DNA from: Beverwykella pulmonaria
Taxonomy: Eukaryota > Ascomycota > Dothideomycetes > Pleosporales > Melanommataceae
Assembly (NCBI GenBank): GCA_001599595.1
Contig: BCHH01000009.1
Location: forward strand, 422,099-486,098
Direction of reading: 5' to 3'
DNA: 64,000 nucleotides
The notes beneath the pieces were generated by a model. That model was not told the DNA's origin, did not search any database, and saw only the letters and a program-made list of their open reading frames with translations. Positions 48,201 through 60,291 of the stretch are shown piece after piece. Position numbers and translations under genes: made by a program. How positions within the stretch are numbered: the first letter of the stretch is position 1; every line of letters begins with the position of its first letter.

Positions 48201-50632
48201 TACCTCTCAACGTGCAGCGTACAATCGAGGCCGCCCAGGCGACTTTCAAGATCAAACCTGGTGCGCGGAGTGACCTCCACCCTGTGGAGGCTATCACACA
48301 AGTCCGCGAACTAATGGAAAAGCTCATCGTCATTAGAGGAGATGACCACTTGTCTCTTGAAGCGCAGGACAGCGCAACTCAGTTGTTCAAATGCCATTTG
48401 AGATCACGACTTGCCTTCAAGCGTTTGGTCATGGAATACTCGCTCAACAAGTTAGCGTTGGAAAACGTCTTGGGAGCGATTGAGAACAAGTTTCTACGGG
48501 CTGCTGTCGCTCCCGGTGAGATGGTAGGTGTCCTAGCGGCTCAGTCCATTGGTGAGCCTGCAACGCAGATGACCCTGAACACCTTCCATTTTGCTGGTGT
48601 GTCGTCCAAGAACGTTACGCTAGGTGTTCCTCGACTCAAGGAAATCCTCAATATTGCGGCCAACATCAAAACCCCATCTATGGTTGTCCATCAAGAAGAC
48701 TACAACGGCACTCAGCAACAGGCGAAACTACTCCGAAGCCGGATCGAGCACACAACCCTCCGTTCGCTGGCAGAAACAGTGGAGCTTTACTACGATCCGG
48801 ATGTACACTCTACAGTCGTGGAGGCCGATGAGGACATGGTTGAGTCTTACTTCATCATTCCAGAAGAGGATGTCGACACCGAACAACAATCCAAGTGGCT
48901 TCTGCGCATCATTCTCGATCGCAAGAAATTGCTCGACAAGGATATTTCTATCACGGAAGTTGCTTCTAGAATCAAGGAGGACTTTGCTCCCAACGTTGCC
49001 ATCATCTTCAGCGACGAGAACGCGGATGAACAGGTCTTGCGCGTCCGATTCATCTGGGATTCGAACCTCAAGCAGGAGGACGAAGACGAAGACGACAGAG
49101 ACGAGCGCTGGATGCGCAAACTTGAGAAGCATCTTCTAGATGATGTCACTCTCCGAGGAGTGCGTGGCGTTGAGCGCGCCTTTATCCGAACCGAACTCCG
49201 GTTGGCTACCAAACCTGACGGAAGCATGTTCCTTTCGAAGAATGATCCTCTGTGCCAAGAATGGATTCTCGACACCACTGGTACTGCTCTTGCAGAAGTG
49301 CTTTGTGTTGATGGTGTCAATCCCACCAACACATACTCGAACTCGTTCATCGAAATCCTTGGTGTTCTCGGAATTGAAGCTGCCCGTGCTGGACTGTTGA
49401 GGGAACTGGGCATGGTCCTCTCCTTTGATGGTTCCTATGTCAATCATCGTCACATGGCTCTTCTGGTTGACATTATGACTCAACGTGGCTTGCTCATGGC
49501 CATTACTCGTCATGGCATCAACCGAAATGACACTGGCGCACTCATGCGCTGTTCGTTCGAAGAAACAGTCGAAATTTTGCTCGACGCCGCAGGGTTTGGC
49601 GAATTGGACGATTGCCGCGGAGTGTCGGAGAACATCATGTTAGGCCAACTTGCTCCTATGGGCACTGGAGAGTTTGAAATCGTCATGGATAACGCAATGT
49701 TGCTCACCATGATTGAGGACAATTCGCAAATGCGCATGGGTGCTGGTGCTGGCAACTATCTGGACAATGGTGCACTCACTCCATATGACCTTGGCTCGCC
49801 CACTTATGAAGGCGGTATGGGCGGTCCCACCTACGATGCAACCTTCTCTCCCCTGGCGGCTCCTGGTGGAGATGATCATGGCGGCTTTAGTGTCCGTATC
49901 GACAATTACGGCGACGGCAACTTTAGCCCGTTCAACCCAGGTCGAAGCCCTGGCTACGCCCCGGTGAGCCCTGGAACGAGTCCAACTTCCCCAGGTTACT
50001 CGCCAACTTCACCGGGCTACTCGCCAACATCGCCAGGCATCAGCAGCCCGCGCTTTGGTGCCACATCTCCGGGTTATTCAATCACAAGCCCACAGTACTC
50101 GCCCACCTCTCCGAGCTACTCACCCACATCGCCGGCTTATGGGGCCTCTCCTACCTCCCCGTCGTACTCTCCAACTTCACCAAGCTACTCTCCTACGTCA
50201 CCATCGTACTCACCGACGTCTCCGAGCTACAGCCCTACCTCTCCAGCACAGCTGGGTCTTCGTGGCGCGAAGTCGCCCCACTACAGCCCGACATCTCCTG
50301 CCTATAGCCCTACGTCGCCAATGTATAGCCCAAGCAGTCCCCAGTTTGGTGCTGGTAGCGATAGGCGTTCTCCTACCTCTCCCACTTCACCAAGCTACAG
50401 TCCGACCAGCCCGGTTTATAGCCCAACTAGTCCTGCAGCAAATCAGTACTCTCCAACGTCTCCGAAGTTCTCTCCCACTTCACCTGGTCCTGCGCCATAC
50501 TCGGCGACTTCGCCGAAGTGGTCCCCGACCAGCCCTACGTACTCCCCTACGTAAGTCCCCCCATAATCATAGTTGTAGATCTCTCCTCTAAGTATCAATT
50601 GCTAAATTCTTTCCAGGTCACCTCGGCAGTGA
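45218..50632 (+). CDS. RPB1: DNA-directed RNA polymerase II largest subunit
   Basis: Exons 45218-45346, 45397-45553, 45612-50550 and 50617-50632 join to 1746 residues, full family length. The N-terminal zinc module has [20 protein letters not shown]; the clamp and active-site parts include [20 protein letters not shown] and the catalytic Mg-binding [11 protein letters not shown] near residue 488; the bridge-helix/trigger-loop region has [20 protein letters not shown]. The C-terminal domain from ~1535 consists of YSPTSPx heptads with spacer insertions ([21 protein letters not shown]). Rpb1 is the catalytic subunit that makes mRNA, and its CTD recruits capping, splicing, COMPASS and 3'-end factors. 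The last exon holds only 16 coding bases. Confidence 0.98.
49935..50550 (+). repeat. CTD heptad-coding repeat array of RPB1
   Basis: Roughly 25 YSPTSPx-type heptads, many degenerate at Tyr1 or Ser7, with at least three non-heptad spacers. Units are 21 bases with frequent synonymous differences, so the array looks old rather than freshly expanded. Confidence 0.9.
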
Positions 50633-51713
50633 TGATCTACCCCGAATGCATTTAGCGTAACGGTGTGTTTATATATGTAAGGGCAATACCTTGCTTTGTA
50701 CAAAAAGTCTTTCGCTTCGCGGATGGCTAATTTTGGTGACCTAAAGCATCACCGAAAATTTGCCCATCTAAAGCTCACGACTGCCCGAAGACGTACCTTT
50801 AACTAGGCCCACGCCAGCGAGCCCCCGTGTGCGAATTTTGTTTATTTACCCCTTTATTCCTGAGCTCGATTTGTACAACACCCTACTTTTGCGGCCCGAT
50901 CCCCCCAAACTTCCCATCGCAAGGTGTGCTCGATGCACAGCTGTGACCCAAAAAAAAAAGAATGATCCCGATTATCATGCATTTACTACGTCATGTTTCT
51001 CTGGGTTTCCGGCGTCTTTGGTGGCTCCTTTTTGTCTTTGGTTCAGAGAGACGTCAATCGATCGGAAGAATGATCTGAGTAGGGACTAATTTGACGGATC
51101 TCTTTGTTTCCCTATTTCTTTTCTGCACAAAATGCGAGGCGTTCTGGTCTAGGGTGCATATCATATGGGTATCAAGAATTCGCACCAACCGCTCGACCCA
51201 CCCCAGCAACGAGGGATGGTGGGGGGCTTTTCGGAGTTCTTGTTTCTTGCTGCGTTACTATTCTTTGCAGTCTACCTTTTTCTGTCACGTTTATTGAAGC
51301 CGCTGCCCATCAAATTGAGTCATCTTTGGGGCGAGCTGGTTCGTTTATAGAGCTTGCTAAAACTTTTAGGTTAGGTGATACCAGTAGGAGATTGAAGGGA
51401 TCGAGGGCATTTGAGGGAAAGGTGTGAAAATGTCGACGAGATAGATAATTCTGAAATGACAAGCCTGCATTTGTCAAACCTCGTGCCTCTTGAAAGTGAA
51501 CCTTGAATGGAGAAGATGCAAGGCTCGGTGCACAGACACGCCCGCGCCCCAAGCTCCCTCAATCCCAGAAACCCAAATTCTTCCATCTCGCTGGCTGCAT
51601 CGTCATCACCACCTCAAGCAACTGCACCACATCGACCGTGTCTATAGAAAGAGCTCGCAACCCCGCTCTTACCCCCAATACCACCAATCGAAGAACCAAA
51701 CTCGCCACTCAAG
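50633..51713. other. intergenic between RPB1 and TIM10
   Basis: 1081 nt, same-strand neighbours: RPB1 3' flank then TIM10 promoter. Short overlapping frames only. No gene supported. Confidence 0.45.
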
Positions 51714-52154
51714 ATGTCGTACCTCTTCGGCGGCCGCCCGCAAATCTCCTCTGAGCAGAAAATCGCACAGGCAGAGGCGGAAATAGACATGGTGTCGGAT
51801 ATGTACACACGGTAGTCCTCCCTCCTCCTTCTTTCCCCATTATTCCACTTTCCCTCCTTCCCTCTTTCCCACAAATCCCCCCACTATTCCCCTCCCATCT
51901 TCCCTTGCTCAATCTCCATCCACCTCTCTATAAGTATGTGCGTGCAGCCGCTGATGCGTTCGTATATTAGCCTCGTACAATCCTGCAGCAAAAAATGCAT
52001 CGACACTTCGTACCGCGAGGGTGATTTAAACAAAGGGGAATCCGTATGCCTGGATCGCTGTGTGAGCAAGTTCTTCGAGGTCAATGTCAAGGTCAGCGAG
52101 AAGATGCAGGGTGAGGCACAGGGCAAGCAGGGCGGTGGCGTGTTTGGGGCTTAG
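51714..52154 (+). CDS. TIM10: mitochondrial intermembrane-space chaperone Tim10
   Basis: Exons 51714-51811 and 51971-52154 join to 93 residues, the family length. It starts [10 protein letters not shown] and has the twin CX3C motif: Cys38-x3-Cys42 and Cys59-x3-Cys63, with 16 residues between. [20 protein letters not shown] is close to invariant in Tim10. With Tim9 it forms hexamers that escort hydrophobic carrier precursors from the TOM complex to TIM22; the cysteines form disulfides through the Mia40 pathway. The 159-nt intron is longer than most here. Confidence 0.96.
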
Positions 52155-52625
52155 ACGTGGGGATATAACATGGGAAGGGAGAGACCTAAAAGAGGAAGAA
52201 TGAGATGGGCGGGGAGCGTAGCTGCATATGCTGGATGGAGGATGTGGGAATAGATAGAAGAGCAGGCTATGCGTGGGGACTCTCCGCTTGTTATTTTGGC
52301 GCCGTGGGATATTTATCTGTACAATACTGGGATAGAGCGATTATGGGCGACGACGCATGGGTCCCCATTTACAAAGAATGACAACGAACTCTCAAATCAT
52401 GACTATCTATCTGCGCTGACCACGACCTCCTGGCACCGCAAGCCTAATGATATGATGACCGAGAAATCAGCTTACCACGGGGAAAGTCAATAGAACATCA
52501 AATGGGCGGTCATCTTGCGGAATCTGAATTACTTTCCTTTGTGGGAGACGCTATTCTACACATCCCCTTCCTTCTCACTCCATGCTCGAAATCGAAATTG
52601 GCCCACATCACCAACCCCTCGCTTT
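52155..52625. other. intergenic between convergent stops
   Basis: 471 nt between TIM10 (+) and the unrecognised minus-strand gene, whose exact 3' end is uncertain. No gene supported. Confidence 0.4.
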
Positions 52626-55157
52626 TCAGACCTGAAAACCCAAATCGCCACCGAGAGATTTGCCCTGCCAACAAATCGTTCTGAGATATAGATAGTGGCA
52701 GCTCAAAACAATCCTAATCCGGCTGAGAGGTGCCTGAAAGGTGTGACTAGAGGAACATTTGGGCGCCGAAATAGTTACTAAGAAAGTACAAGTGGAACGG
52801 AGGGAGGGCCAATAGCCAGTAGGCCAGGTCAGAGGTCGAGTCCAAGCTAGCTCCCCAGAAGACGCGTCCACTAGCCCAAGACTATGAATTAGGTTCTTGA
52901 AGCCCTGCATAATCTCGCTGTCAAGGCCTGGTTCCACAAGTTTCTGAAGCCTCTGTAACTCGAGGTTTGCAGTATGGTAATAAAGTTCAGCATCTCGAGC
53001 ACACGATGGCATGGACTACAGACTTTTTTTTTTTGGAGAGTCAGAATTACTTCCTCCAAGACGAGGGAACGGTTGTAGAGGGTTTGACATACTTCTACGA
53101 TTTCCAGACCCCGAAGGCGGTTCACTGAAGCTGAGGGAAGAGGTTCGACTCGGTCGATGATGTTGTTGATGATAAAGGATGTATCTTGCCGAATCGCGGG
53201 TGGTGTATCTATCGGCGGGAAGGAAAACGCATGGTCTTGCGGTGACGCGAGTACAGTCCCAGTTGCATTCGAAATCCTAGTCTTGCCCATCTCAGGTAAT
53301 GGTTCATGCTTAAATTGACGGTTATTTTTCGCCTCATTGGACAAGGTTGCTTTCGAGAATTTGGCGGGGTTCCTAAAGCGCATGGCGAAAGTGTTCCCGG
53401 TGAGGGACGATCGCTTTGGGGTGTGCTTCCGAGGAAGATTCACAGTCTGTTTAGGGTCATACTTGTGGAAAAAGGCACGAAAACTTTGCTTGGCCTCAAT
53501 ATTGGCCACTGCTTCGTTGGGAACCATGGTATCCTTGCCACGGAGAGCAAAGGACGTGGTGCGTGGCCTCGATTGCTGCAGCTGTCTCTCTTTCTTAGCG
53601 TTGGGTGGGCGACGATCTACCGTACTGGAGCTACTTTGAATCAACTCAGCGCTCCCCGTAGGTATTAATTGGGAGGAGTGAGATCCACGGCCTTCGGCAT
53701 GCAATCCTAAAGCCTGTTGGGTATCTGATAGGTGTGACCAGTACGGTTGCGCTTCCATTAGCTTTGGTTTCAGACGAGTGTGGTGTACTAGACCGTGAGT
53801 CTCTACTAAGTGACATCTTACACATGGTCTACCGAGAGACGCGACCTGCAAGACCACTGAGTGACCTCTCTTGTAAGGATTTCACAGACATTGTGTCAAA
53901 TAGTGGTGGTACTCCCGGGACGGAGGCTCCAGGACCAAGAAGAACAGCGTCGGCATCGTCGGCAATCGTTAAAGATAGGACCAAGTCCTGAATTGAGAGT
54001 ATGAGTAGACAGGCCCTTCACGCGTGTGTTGGAGTCCAAACCTTACTCATGTTGCTTTGCAACAGAGAAGGCATCACTAGGGCTCCTTGTAGAAGGTGCC
54101 TCGGTGGGAATTTGCCGCGAGAGTGACCTATGGTATGTATCGGTAGACTGGATGGCCTCGAGAACTTGGTCTTCATCGTTCGGCTGTGAGTGTATGGCGA
54201 GTTCTTTCCCTACAACATCATGCATCTCGCATAATGGCAAAGGTAAGGGTGCGGAAGGGGAAAAGGTTGAAGTATCGAGCAATGGCCAATTCGTCGAATC
54301 CAGCTTCATGAGTCCACGCCGAGATGCGGGGACCTCATTGCCTGAGCTAGTCTGGGCTTTATCCGGCAGATGCAGAGAGCTTCGCCTCAGGCGCAGCGAG
54401 CCCCCTCGAGTAGGAGTCGCATTTGGATTGATCTCGGTAGGAGCGCAGACGCTCTTGTTGCTTGCGAGGGGGCTATATAGAGCCTTGCTGTCTAGAGTTG
54501 AGAACGCGCATCCAATCTCTGAGAGGGAATCCAGGCGTCCTAGGGTTTGCGGTTCAATCAGCTCAGTCGACTCCACAGGATATGAAATCTCCGCCTGAGG
54601 AGGCGTCTCCATCTCTCGTTCATTGCAGACGAGGCCGAGGCGAGGGAAGCATGGACATTCTCCGGACGAATCACCGGCCGTTTTTCTTCTATAGGAGTGA
54701 TAACAGTGGCATCGATCAAGGTGGGTTTCGCTTTGACTGGACTAAATGGATTCACAACTTGGGCGACCGGAGGACTGGGTAGCTTTTTATCGAGATCAGC
54801 AGGCGGGCTTGAGGAAGATTTCGGTGTCTAAAGGCGTGTTAGTGTAGATATAAGATGAGTGGCTTGGAGTGGACATACTGGCTGGCTCGGAGTGCCTACT
54901 GCTTTACTCCCGCCGCGAGATTTGGGCAAGATGCGCTGCGAGGTCGCACCAGCTACGCTCTTGGGACCCTTCGAAAGTGAACTAGGAGTCTGCGACTTGC
55001 GAGGAATCCTGGAGCCGATCATGGGGGACATGTTGGACTTCATGGACGGAGTTGGACGCGCCATTGTGCGACGTGAACCGTTCGAGGTGACAAAGAGTGG
55101 GATTCGGCAAGTTTTGTCACTACCGTCAATGGGCGTGGTGGAACCTGGTTTGCTCAT
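52626..55157 (-). CDS. unrecognised Ser/Pro-rich, mostly disordered protein
   Basis: I do not recognise this protein. A multi-exon model is supported by consistent reading frames: exon 1 55157-54879 (MSKPGSTTPI), exon 2 from 54827 (TPKSSSSPPADL), exon 3 from 54594 (AEISYPVESTELIEP), then open stretches 53987-~53840 and ~53855-53100, and a last exon (MPSCARDAELYYHTANLELQ) reaching TAG at 52626 or spliced earlier. Exons 1-2 join cleanly; the donors after exons 2 and 3 are weak and the 54.05-53.84 kb junctions are unresolved. Most of it is low complexity with many Ser, Pro, Thr and basic residues. The short C-terminal helix (LQRLQKLVE, EIMQGFKNLI) could be a coiled coil. No catalytic motif seen. 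Confidence 0.6.
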
Positions 55158-56070
55158 CGAAGACTTTCCTGGGTCGAGGCCAGGCTGTCGTCGGTTGTTG
55201 TCGATGTCAATGAGTGTGTGGTACACATTTATGCGGCCTTGAGTAGAATTGAAGGATTGGAAAAGTTATTTGCGAGGAAAAGAAGATTGGTTGCGCAATG
55301 CGGCCCTGGAAGCGTCGCATAGGTGAAGTAGAGAGCATATAATACCGGCCTTGGCGGACAAATCTCGGCCCAGAACACGTGGGTACGGGGCCAATAAAGG
55401 CATGAACAGAAAGGAGGTAAGAGTGAATGCTACTGGCAATGTGCCATATGACGATCGAGACTGTGACACGATGTGAAGGACGAAGGCACCTAATCACGAA
55501 ATCGATTACCGCAAGAGCTTAACCACGCTCTAGCTGAATGGGAAGTGCCCGGATATGCAAAGTAATGAAATAGAAACTGTGAAGCAGCACTCCTTCTCTG
55601 GAGAGGGCGAGGGTAAAGGTTCTTGAACACTATGAGACGGCATTGCAACATCGTTGTCAGGGTGCCCACAAATTCGCCGTCTTCAATAGTTTGAACATGA
55701 TTATATTACCATCTACGGCCTACTGATACACCGTGCTTTTCAATCTTGTGAAGATTAATGTTACCAAACGCAAACCAGCGACTGGTGCTGCAGATGATGA
55801 GACTAGAGGATTTTACAGGCGTTTGGCAGTGGTGGTCAAACTCTCCACATAATGCTGCATTCTTATAACAATCCATGGACGGGAATAGTGGGTATGGTGA
55901 ACCTTGTATGCATTGAAGCAGGCTCCACGGTGTTGATATGGCTGTCGAATGGCTTGCAGTTGAGTCGCGAGGAGCCGCCGGAACAATATTCATCCGAACA
56001 ACCGTGGCTCCAAGTCGCGTCTTCCATTCGCACCCTTTGACACTACGCAATATTTCCCACATCAATTGCC
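55158..56070. promoter_or_regulatory. divergent upstream region, disordered-protein gene and GWT1
   Basis: 913 nt between the two start codons, on opposite strands. No supported gene inside. Confidence 0.45.
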
Positions 56071-57600
56071 ATGGCTAAGGACTATAAAGCCATGAAGGAG
56101 GCCTGGGTTACCGGTCTGACCGGTAGCACCGTCGCCGACGTCAACACCGTGTCTCTCGCCATGCCGGTACGATGCGCACCCCGACGCGTTGCATGCTCCC
56201 TTTGCTAACCTCGCAATCCACAGCTCACCCTTCTCCTCTGGTCCGTCCTTCAATGTCGCATGCGCTTATTTACTCCATACACGCCTGTCGCATGCCTCGT
56301 CGATTTCTTGCTCAATTGTGGAGCTATCCTCGTTGCAACGACTGTCTACTCGTCTTCGCCCTGGCTGCTTAATATCCTCCTAGCTCTACCAGCAGCCTTC
56401 CTCTTCCTTACCCCGCCCTCGTCGTCTACCAGGCAGGCCGTGCCGCGTCCTCTGGTCAAATCCACTACCACAAAATACACTCCGAATCCTCTCCCAGTCA
56501 AGCCATTTGTGACCCACTACCGCGGCTCCATGATGATGATAACTTGTGTGGCTATCCTCGCCGTCGACTTCCGAATATTTCCTCGGCGCTTCGCAAAAGT
56601 TGAGAATTGGGGAACGTCGTTGATGGATATGGGTGTCGGGTCATTCGTCTTCACCTCTGGCGTCGTGTCAGTCCGATCCTTCCTTAAAATCGAAGCCGGG
56701 AAGCGCCCCTCGCTATACAAGCGTTTAGTGGGGTCAATTCGTCACTCTATACCTCTCCTTATTCTGGGATACATACGCCTTCTCACTGTTAGAGGGTTAG
56801 ATTACGCTGTGCACGTCACCGAGTATGGCATCCACTGGAATTTCTTCTTCACGCTGGGGTTTTTGCCGCCGTTTGTCGCCCTTTTCCAAACAGCGTTCGA
56901 CTTCATACCTTCCTATGCCGCTCTTGCCTGCATATTGGGGGTTGCATATGAGATCGCCCTTGATAAGACTGATATCGGCAAGTTCATCTTGACAGCGCCG
57001 CGGACGGACCTTCTATCGAAGAACCGCGAAGGCATATTCTCCTTTATTGGTTACCTTTCCATCTTTCTTGCTGGTCAGTCCGTCGGGTCCTTTACTCTTA
57101 TAAGACAGCAACCAGCCCGTAGGGATGCTTCAGCAAGAGACATTATTAGGCAGTCAATCCTAGGAAAGCTTGCAATGTCAGCCGTCATATGGACAACCTT
57201 GTTCTACATCTCTATAAGCTACTACGGGCTCGGCTTGACCGTCTCTCGAAGGCTTGCGAACTTACCTTATATTCTCTGGGTATCTGCATTCAATAGCGCT
57301 CACCTTGCACTGTGTTGTGCTATCGAAAGCGTATGCTTTCCCAACATATACAAAGCCACAAGTAAAGAGGAGGAAACACAGAGATGCAGGGATGCGACTA
57401 GCACTATTCTGTTCGCATTCAATCGAAACGGCCTTGTGGTCTTCTTAGTCGCAAACTTGCTCACTGGACTAGTTAACCTCACCATTCCCACACTGAGTAT
57501 GGGGGTACTTGAGTCTATGGCTATACTAGCGGGCTATATTGCGGTTGTATCGGCTGTCGCTCTTGGTCTAGATAGACTAGATCTTTCTATCAAGCTTTGA
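56071..57600 (+). CDS. GWT1: Gwt1 inositol acyltransferase of GPI-anchor synthesis
   Basis: Exons 56071-56166 and 56224-57600 join to 490 residues with about 12 hydrophobic segments. The N terminus YKAMKEAWVTGLTGSTVADV is the conserved luminal start of Gwt1/PIG-W. Other landmarks are KPFVTHYRGSMMMITCVAIL, DFRIFPRRFAKVENWGTSLM, GVGSFVFTSGVVS and FAFNRNGLVVFLVANLLTGL. The enzyme acylates the inositol of GlcN-PI in the ER, an essential early step of GPI-anchor synthesis and hence of cell-wall mannoprotein delivery; it is the known target of the antifungal manogepix class. Its stop lies 55 bases from the stop of the DUF4419 gene on the other strand. Confidence 0.95.
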
Positions 57601-57655
57601 ACTCCCCCAGGAAACTCGTACAATCAGAATCAACATTCTATTTACCATGGCGCCT

Positions 57656-59065
57656 TTAGAACAATACGTTCTGTACGATATCCCCAAAAATATTCTTGAA
57701 TCTGCCTTTACTCTCGCCGATATCGATTGGGGGGGAAGTACCGAGCATAGCGGGCTTGCTGTTTTGCCCTGAATAGGAGCGGCGTAAAGAGTGAGCGAGA
57801 TTAGAGAGCTCGTCGTCTTGGTAAGAAACTTCTCCAGAATCCGAATGGGGAGCTGGTCCATATATCATCCAACTCGACATGGGTTTCAGGGTGCCGTGAG
57901 GCCATCTCTCGTCCACCACGGACCCGTTGAACCGCATCAGCGCTTCCGCATAACCATCTGGTAACCCTGGGCTGATCTCTTTGCCTACGTTGCCAGCTAG
58001 AACGTACGCCGGGAATTCGCCTTGTTCCTGATAATTCAAGATTTTGAGTGGCGCTTGCGCATACCCAATGGGCAGTCCATCAATGTTGCGGCGTGTGTAA
58101 TTTATCCCGTCAAGGCTCAATGCACCTGGTACTTGGTAGAGCGGCTCCCCTTCTCGATCCCAGAAGAAGAAACCCATTGGCCAGCCACTCAGGTAATACG
58201 GTGGACTGTCGCAATACTCCTTCACTCGTTCTGCGTAGATGATGCTATTCCAGAACAGGCGGATCTCGGGGTCATCCCGCGTATCGAAGGTCTTCACAAA
58301 GCGCGACAGAATCGGTTCGAGTTGTGCTGCGTATTGCCTCGGTTCCCTGCCAAACTCCGGCAGAAAATTTAATTGTGCATGCAGGTCTTCCCAGTCGCTT
58401 TTTTCTCCCAGCAGCGTCACGGATGGCAGTCCGCATATCATGTAAATGCCATAATCGAAGTACTCTTTCATGAGTCCTATCATCAAGACATTCGCAGTTA
58501 GCACATCGTTTCTCGCAGATGTGGTGAAGTTCGGCGTAATCCACTTCAACAGCCAGTCTGTCTTAAGATGGTGTTGTATCGCACCGCCAAAGCTCGCTAG
58601 GATTTCCTCCACGGTATTGCCTTCTACAACGATGGATTCCTTCCCAGTGTGATTCACAAAAAGGCTTCGCAATTCTTCTGCGTTCTTCCCCATGTAGAAG
58701 TTCATCTGTGCCAGGATGGAAAACCACACTTCGTCGGGCCGCAGAACAAGATGTTGGTGCTGTGCCTAGGCGTCGATTGCACCGCGCACGAAGCCATCAG
58801 AGCTGGGGTAAACGTGGCCAGAGGAGAGCGGACCCGAGGTGCCGGATAAGTGTACGGTGGCGTTGGGGTAGTTGGAGAATTCATTGGGACAGCTTTGGCA
58901 GAAGATATCTTGAGATGTGAATGCGGCGGAGGGGAAATCGGCGTGGTCGTATGCTCGTGGTTCGGCGTTTGATGGGAAGACAATAACTGCTAGACCTGCG
59001 CTTGCGAGGAGGAGAGAGAAGAGGAGTACGAAGAGTGGTGACTGATAGGAATTCCGGGAGGACAT
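57656..59065 (-). pseudogene. DUF4419-family gene interrupted by an in-frame TAG
   Basis: One continuous frame of 470 codons runs from ATG 59065 to TAA 57656-57658, broken only by TAG at 58766-58768 (codon 100). Residues 1-99 have a signal or anchor segment (LFVLLFSLLLASAGLAVIVF), FCQSCPNEFSNYPNATVHLS and SSDGFVRGAIDA. The frame resumes AQHQHLVLRPDEVWFSILAQ and MNFYMGKNAEELRSLFVNHT, then GLPSVTLLGEKSDWEDLHAQ and YLSGWPMGFFFWD, typical of fungal DUF4419 proteins of unknown function. The family usually has Trp at the TAG position, so TGG-to-TAG by one change is the simplest reading. A 51-nt GTTTAC-CCTAG intron could remove the stop but would also remove conserved residues. Sequencing error or readthrough is possible. 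Confidence 0.78.
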
Positions 59066-59420
59066 TGTGGTAATAATTTACCGATGTTGCATAGCTCTGA
59101 GTACAATGAGGCTATCTAATATGCTTTGCAGATGCTTGGTTCTGAGGGGCGAAATCTTGCCGGGGGCTGATAATGACAGATGCTGTCAAGGACATGACAC
59201 GTCTCGCTTTGACTATTTAGGATGCCTGCTGTCTGCTACACCTTGGCCAAAGCTGAGTAACCTAATGGATCATGATGATGGAAGGCACGAATCACATGAT
59301 AGCGCGACTAGCGCGTGCGGACCAGAACTATCCACCCTCCACAAGCATTGGTTGTCGGCATTCAGCCCTCAACAACGCCACCAACCACAACTCAATTGCT
59401 CGAATCCACTCCTTACAATC
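59066..59420. promoter_or_regulatory. divergent upstream region, DUF4419 gene and SFR1
   Basis: 355 nt between the two starts. The SFR1 frame is open upstream of its ATG, but that sequence lacks family similarity. Confidence 0.4.
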
Positions 59421-60291
59421 ATGGCCGATGATCGTGACACCACGCCAGCGACAATGTCTACGCCACAAGCCAAACGGCGGCGGCTGAACACAGCAACCAA
59501 AACCCTCCACAAGCCCTTCAAGTCGCCGTTCCGCACGCCGCTGAAGCCCACTCAAGCTTCCGAGCTTCCTTCAGACCCTCTAGAAAATTCGACGTCTCAG
59601 ATCATATCTCAGACCCCTGTCGCGCCCGCTGAATCTGAGCTAATTGCTCGCAAACCGTTCACCCCGCACCCCGCATCCACGAACATTCCTACCTCTGCAC
59701 CCATCCGCTCTCTCCAGCCAAAGAAGTCTACCACCACCACGCCTAAACCCAACCCTAGGCTCACACGCGAAATCATCGCCCTGCGCGCCGACATCCAAAT
59801 CCTCTCCCAAGCGCTCGCGCTCTCCACATCTACGAAAGACGAGGACTTGGCTGCTCTGGTGGATAAATGGCGGACGGTGAGTCGGGCCGCGGCGGAAGAA
59901 TTGTTTGCAGGTACGAGGGATAGGGTGAACAGGATGGGTGGCGTGGGAGCGTGGAGGACAAGGGAGAAGGAGCAGAGGGAGTGGAGGGGAAAATGGGATA
60001 AGGAGGAGGCGGAGGCGGAGAGAGAGAGGATGATGGAAGCGAGAGAGGGTGGGGAGGGCGAGTATTATGGGGATGGGGAGCGAGATGGGGAGGGTGAGGG
60101 AGGTAAAGAGGAGGAGGTAGAGGTTGAAGGGAATGACGATGACGTAAGTCGACTTTTAGACTGAGTGGAAATGCGCAGAGTCGTTTGCTAACCCTTTGCA
60201 GTCTTTCACGATGGATATGATGCTCAAGACGCTGAATATTGACTTGAAGTTGATCGGGTACGATAAAGAGGGACAGAGGTGGGATGGATGA
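59421..60291 (+). CDS. SFR1: Swi5-dependent recombination repair protein 1 (Sfr1/Mei5)
   Basis: Exons 59421-60143 and 60202-60291 join to 270 residues. The N-terminal third is basic and disordered, with the motifs AKRRRLNTATKTLHKPFKSP and FRTPLKP. A predicted coiled coil begins LTREIIALRADIQILSQALA and leads to the family block AAEELFAGTRDRVNRMGGVG. An acidic stretch follows, and the protein ends SFTMDMMLKTLNIDLKLIGY. Sfr1 pairs with Swi5 to load and stabilise Rad51/Dmc1 filaments in homologous recombination. Met12 (59454) is an alternative start. The acidic linker just before the intron is low complexity. Confidence 0.88.

Noticed and set aside
50055..50591. 178-codon frame overlapping the RPB1 CTD
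   Set aside because: A frame-shifted reading of the heptad repeat; periodic His/Pro/Arg composition follows from the 21-base repeat.
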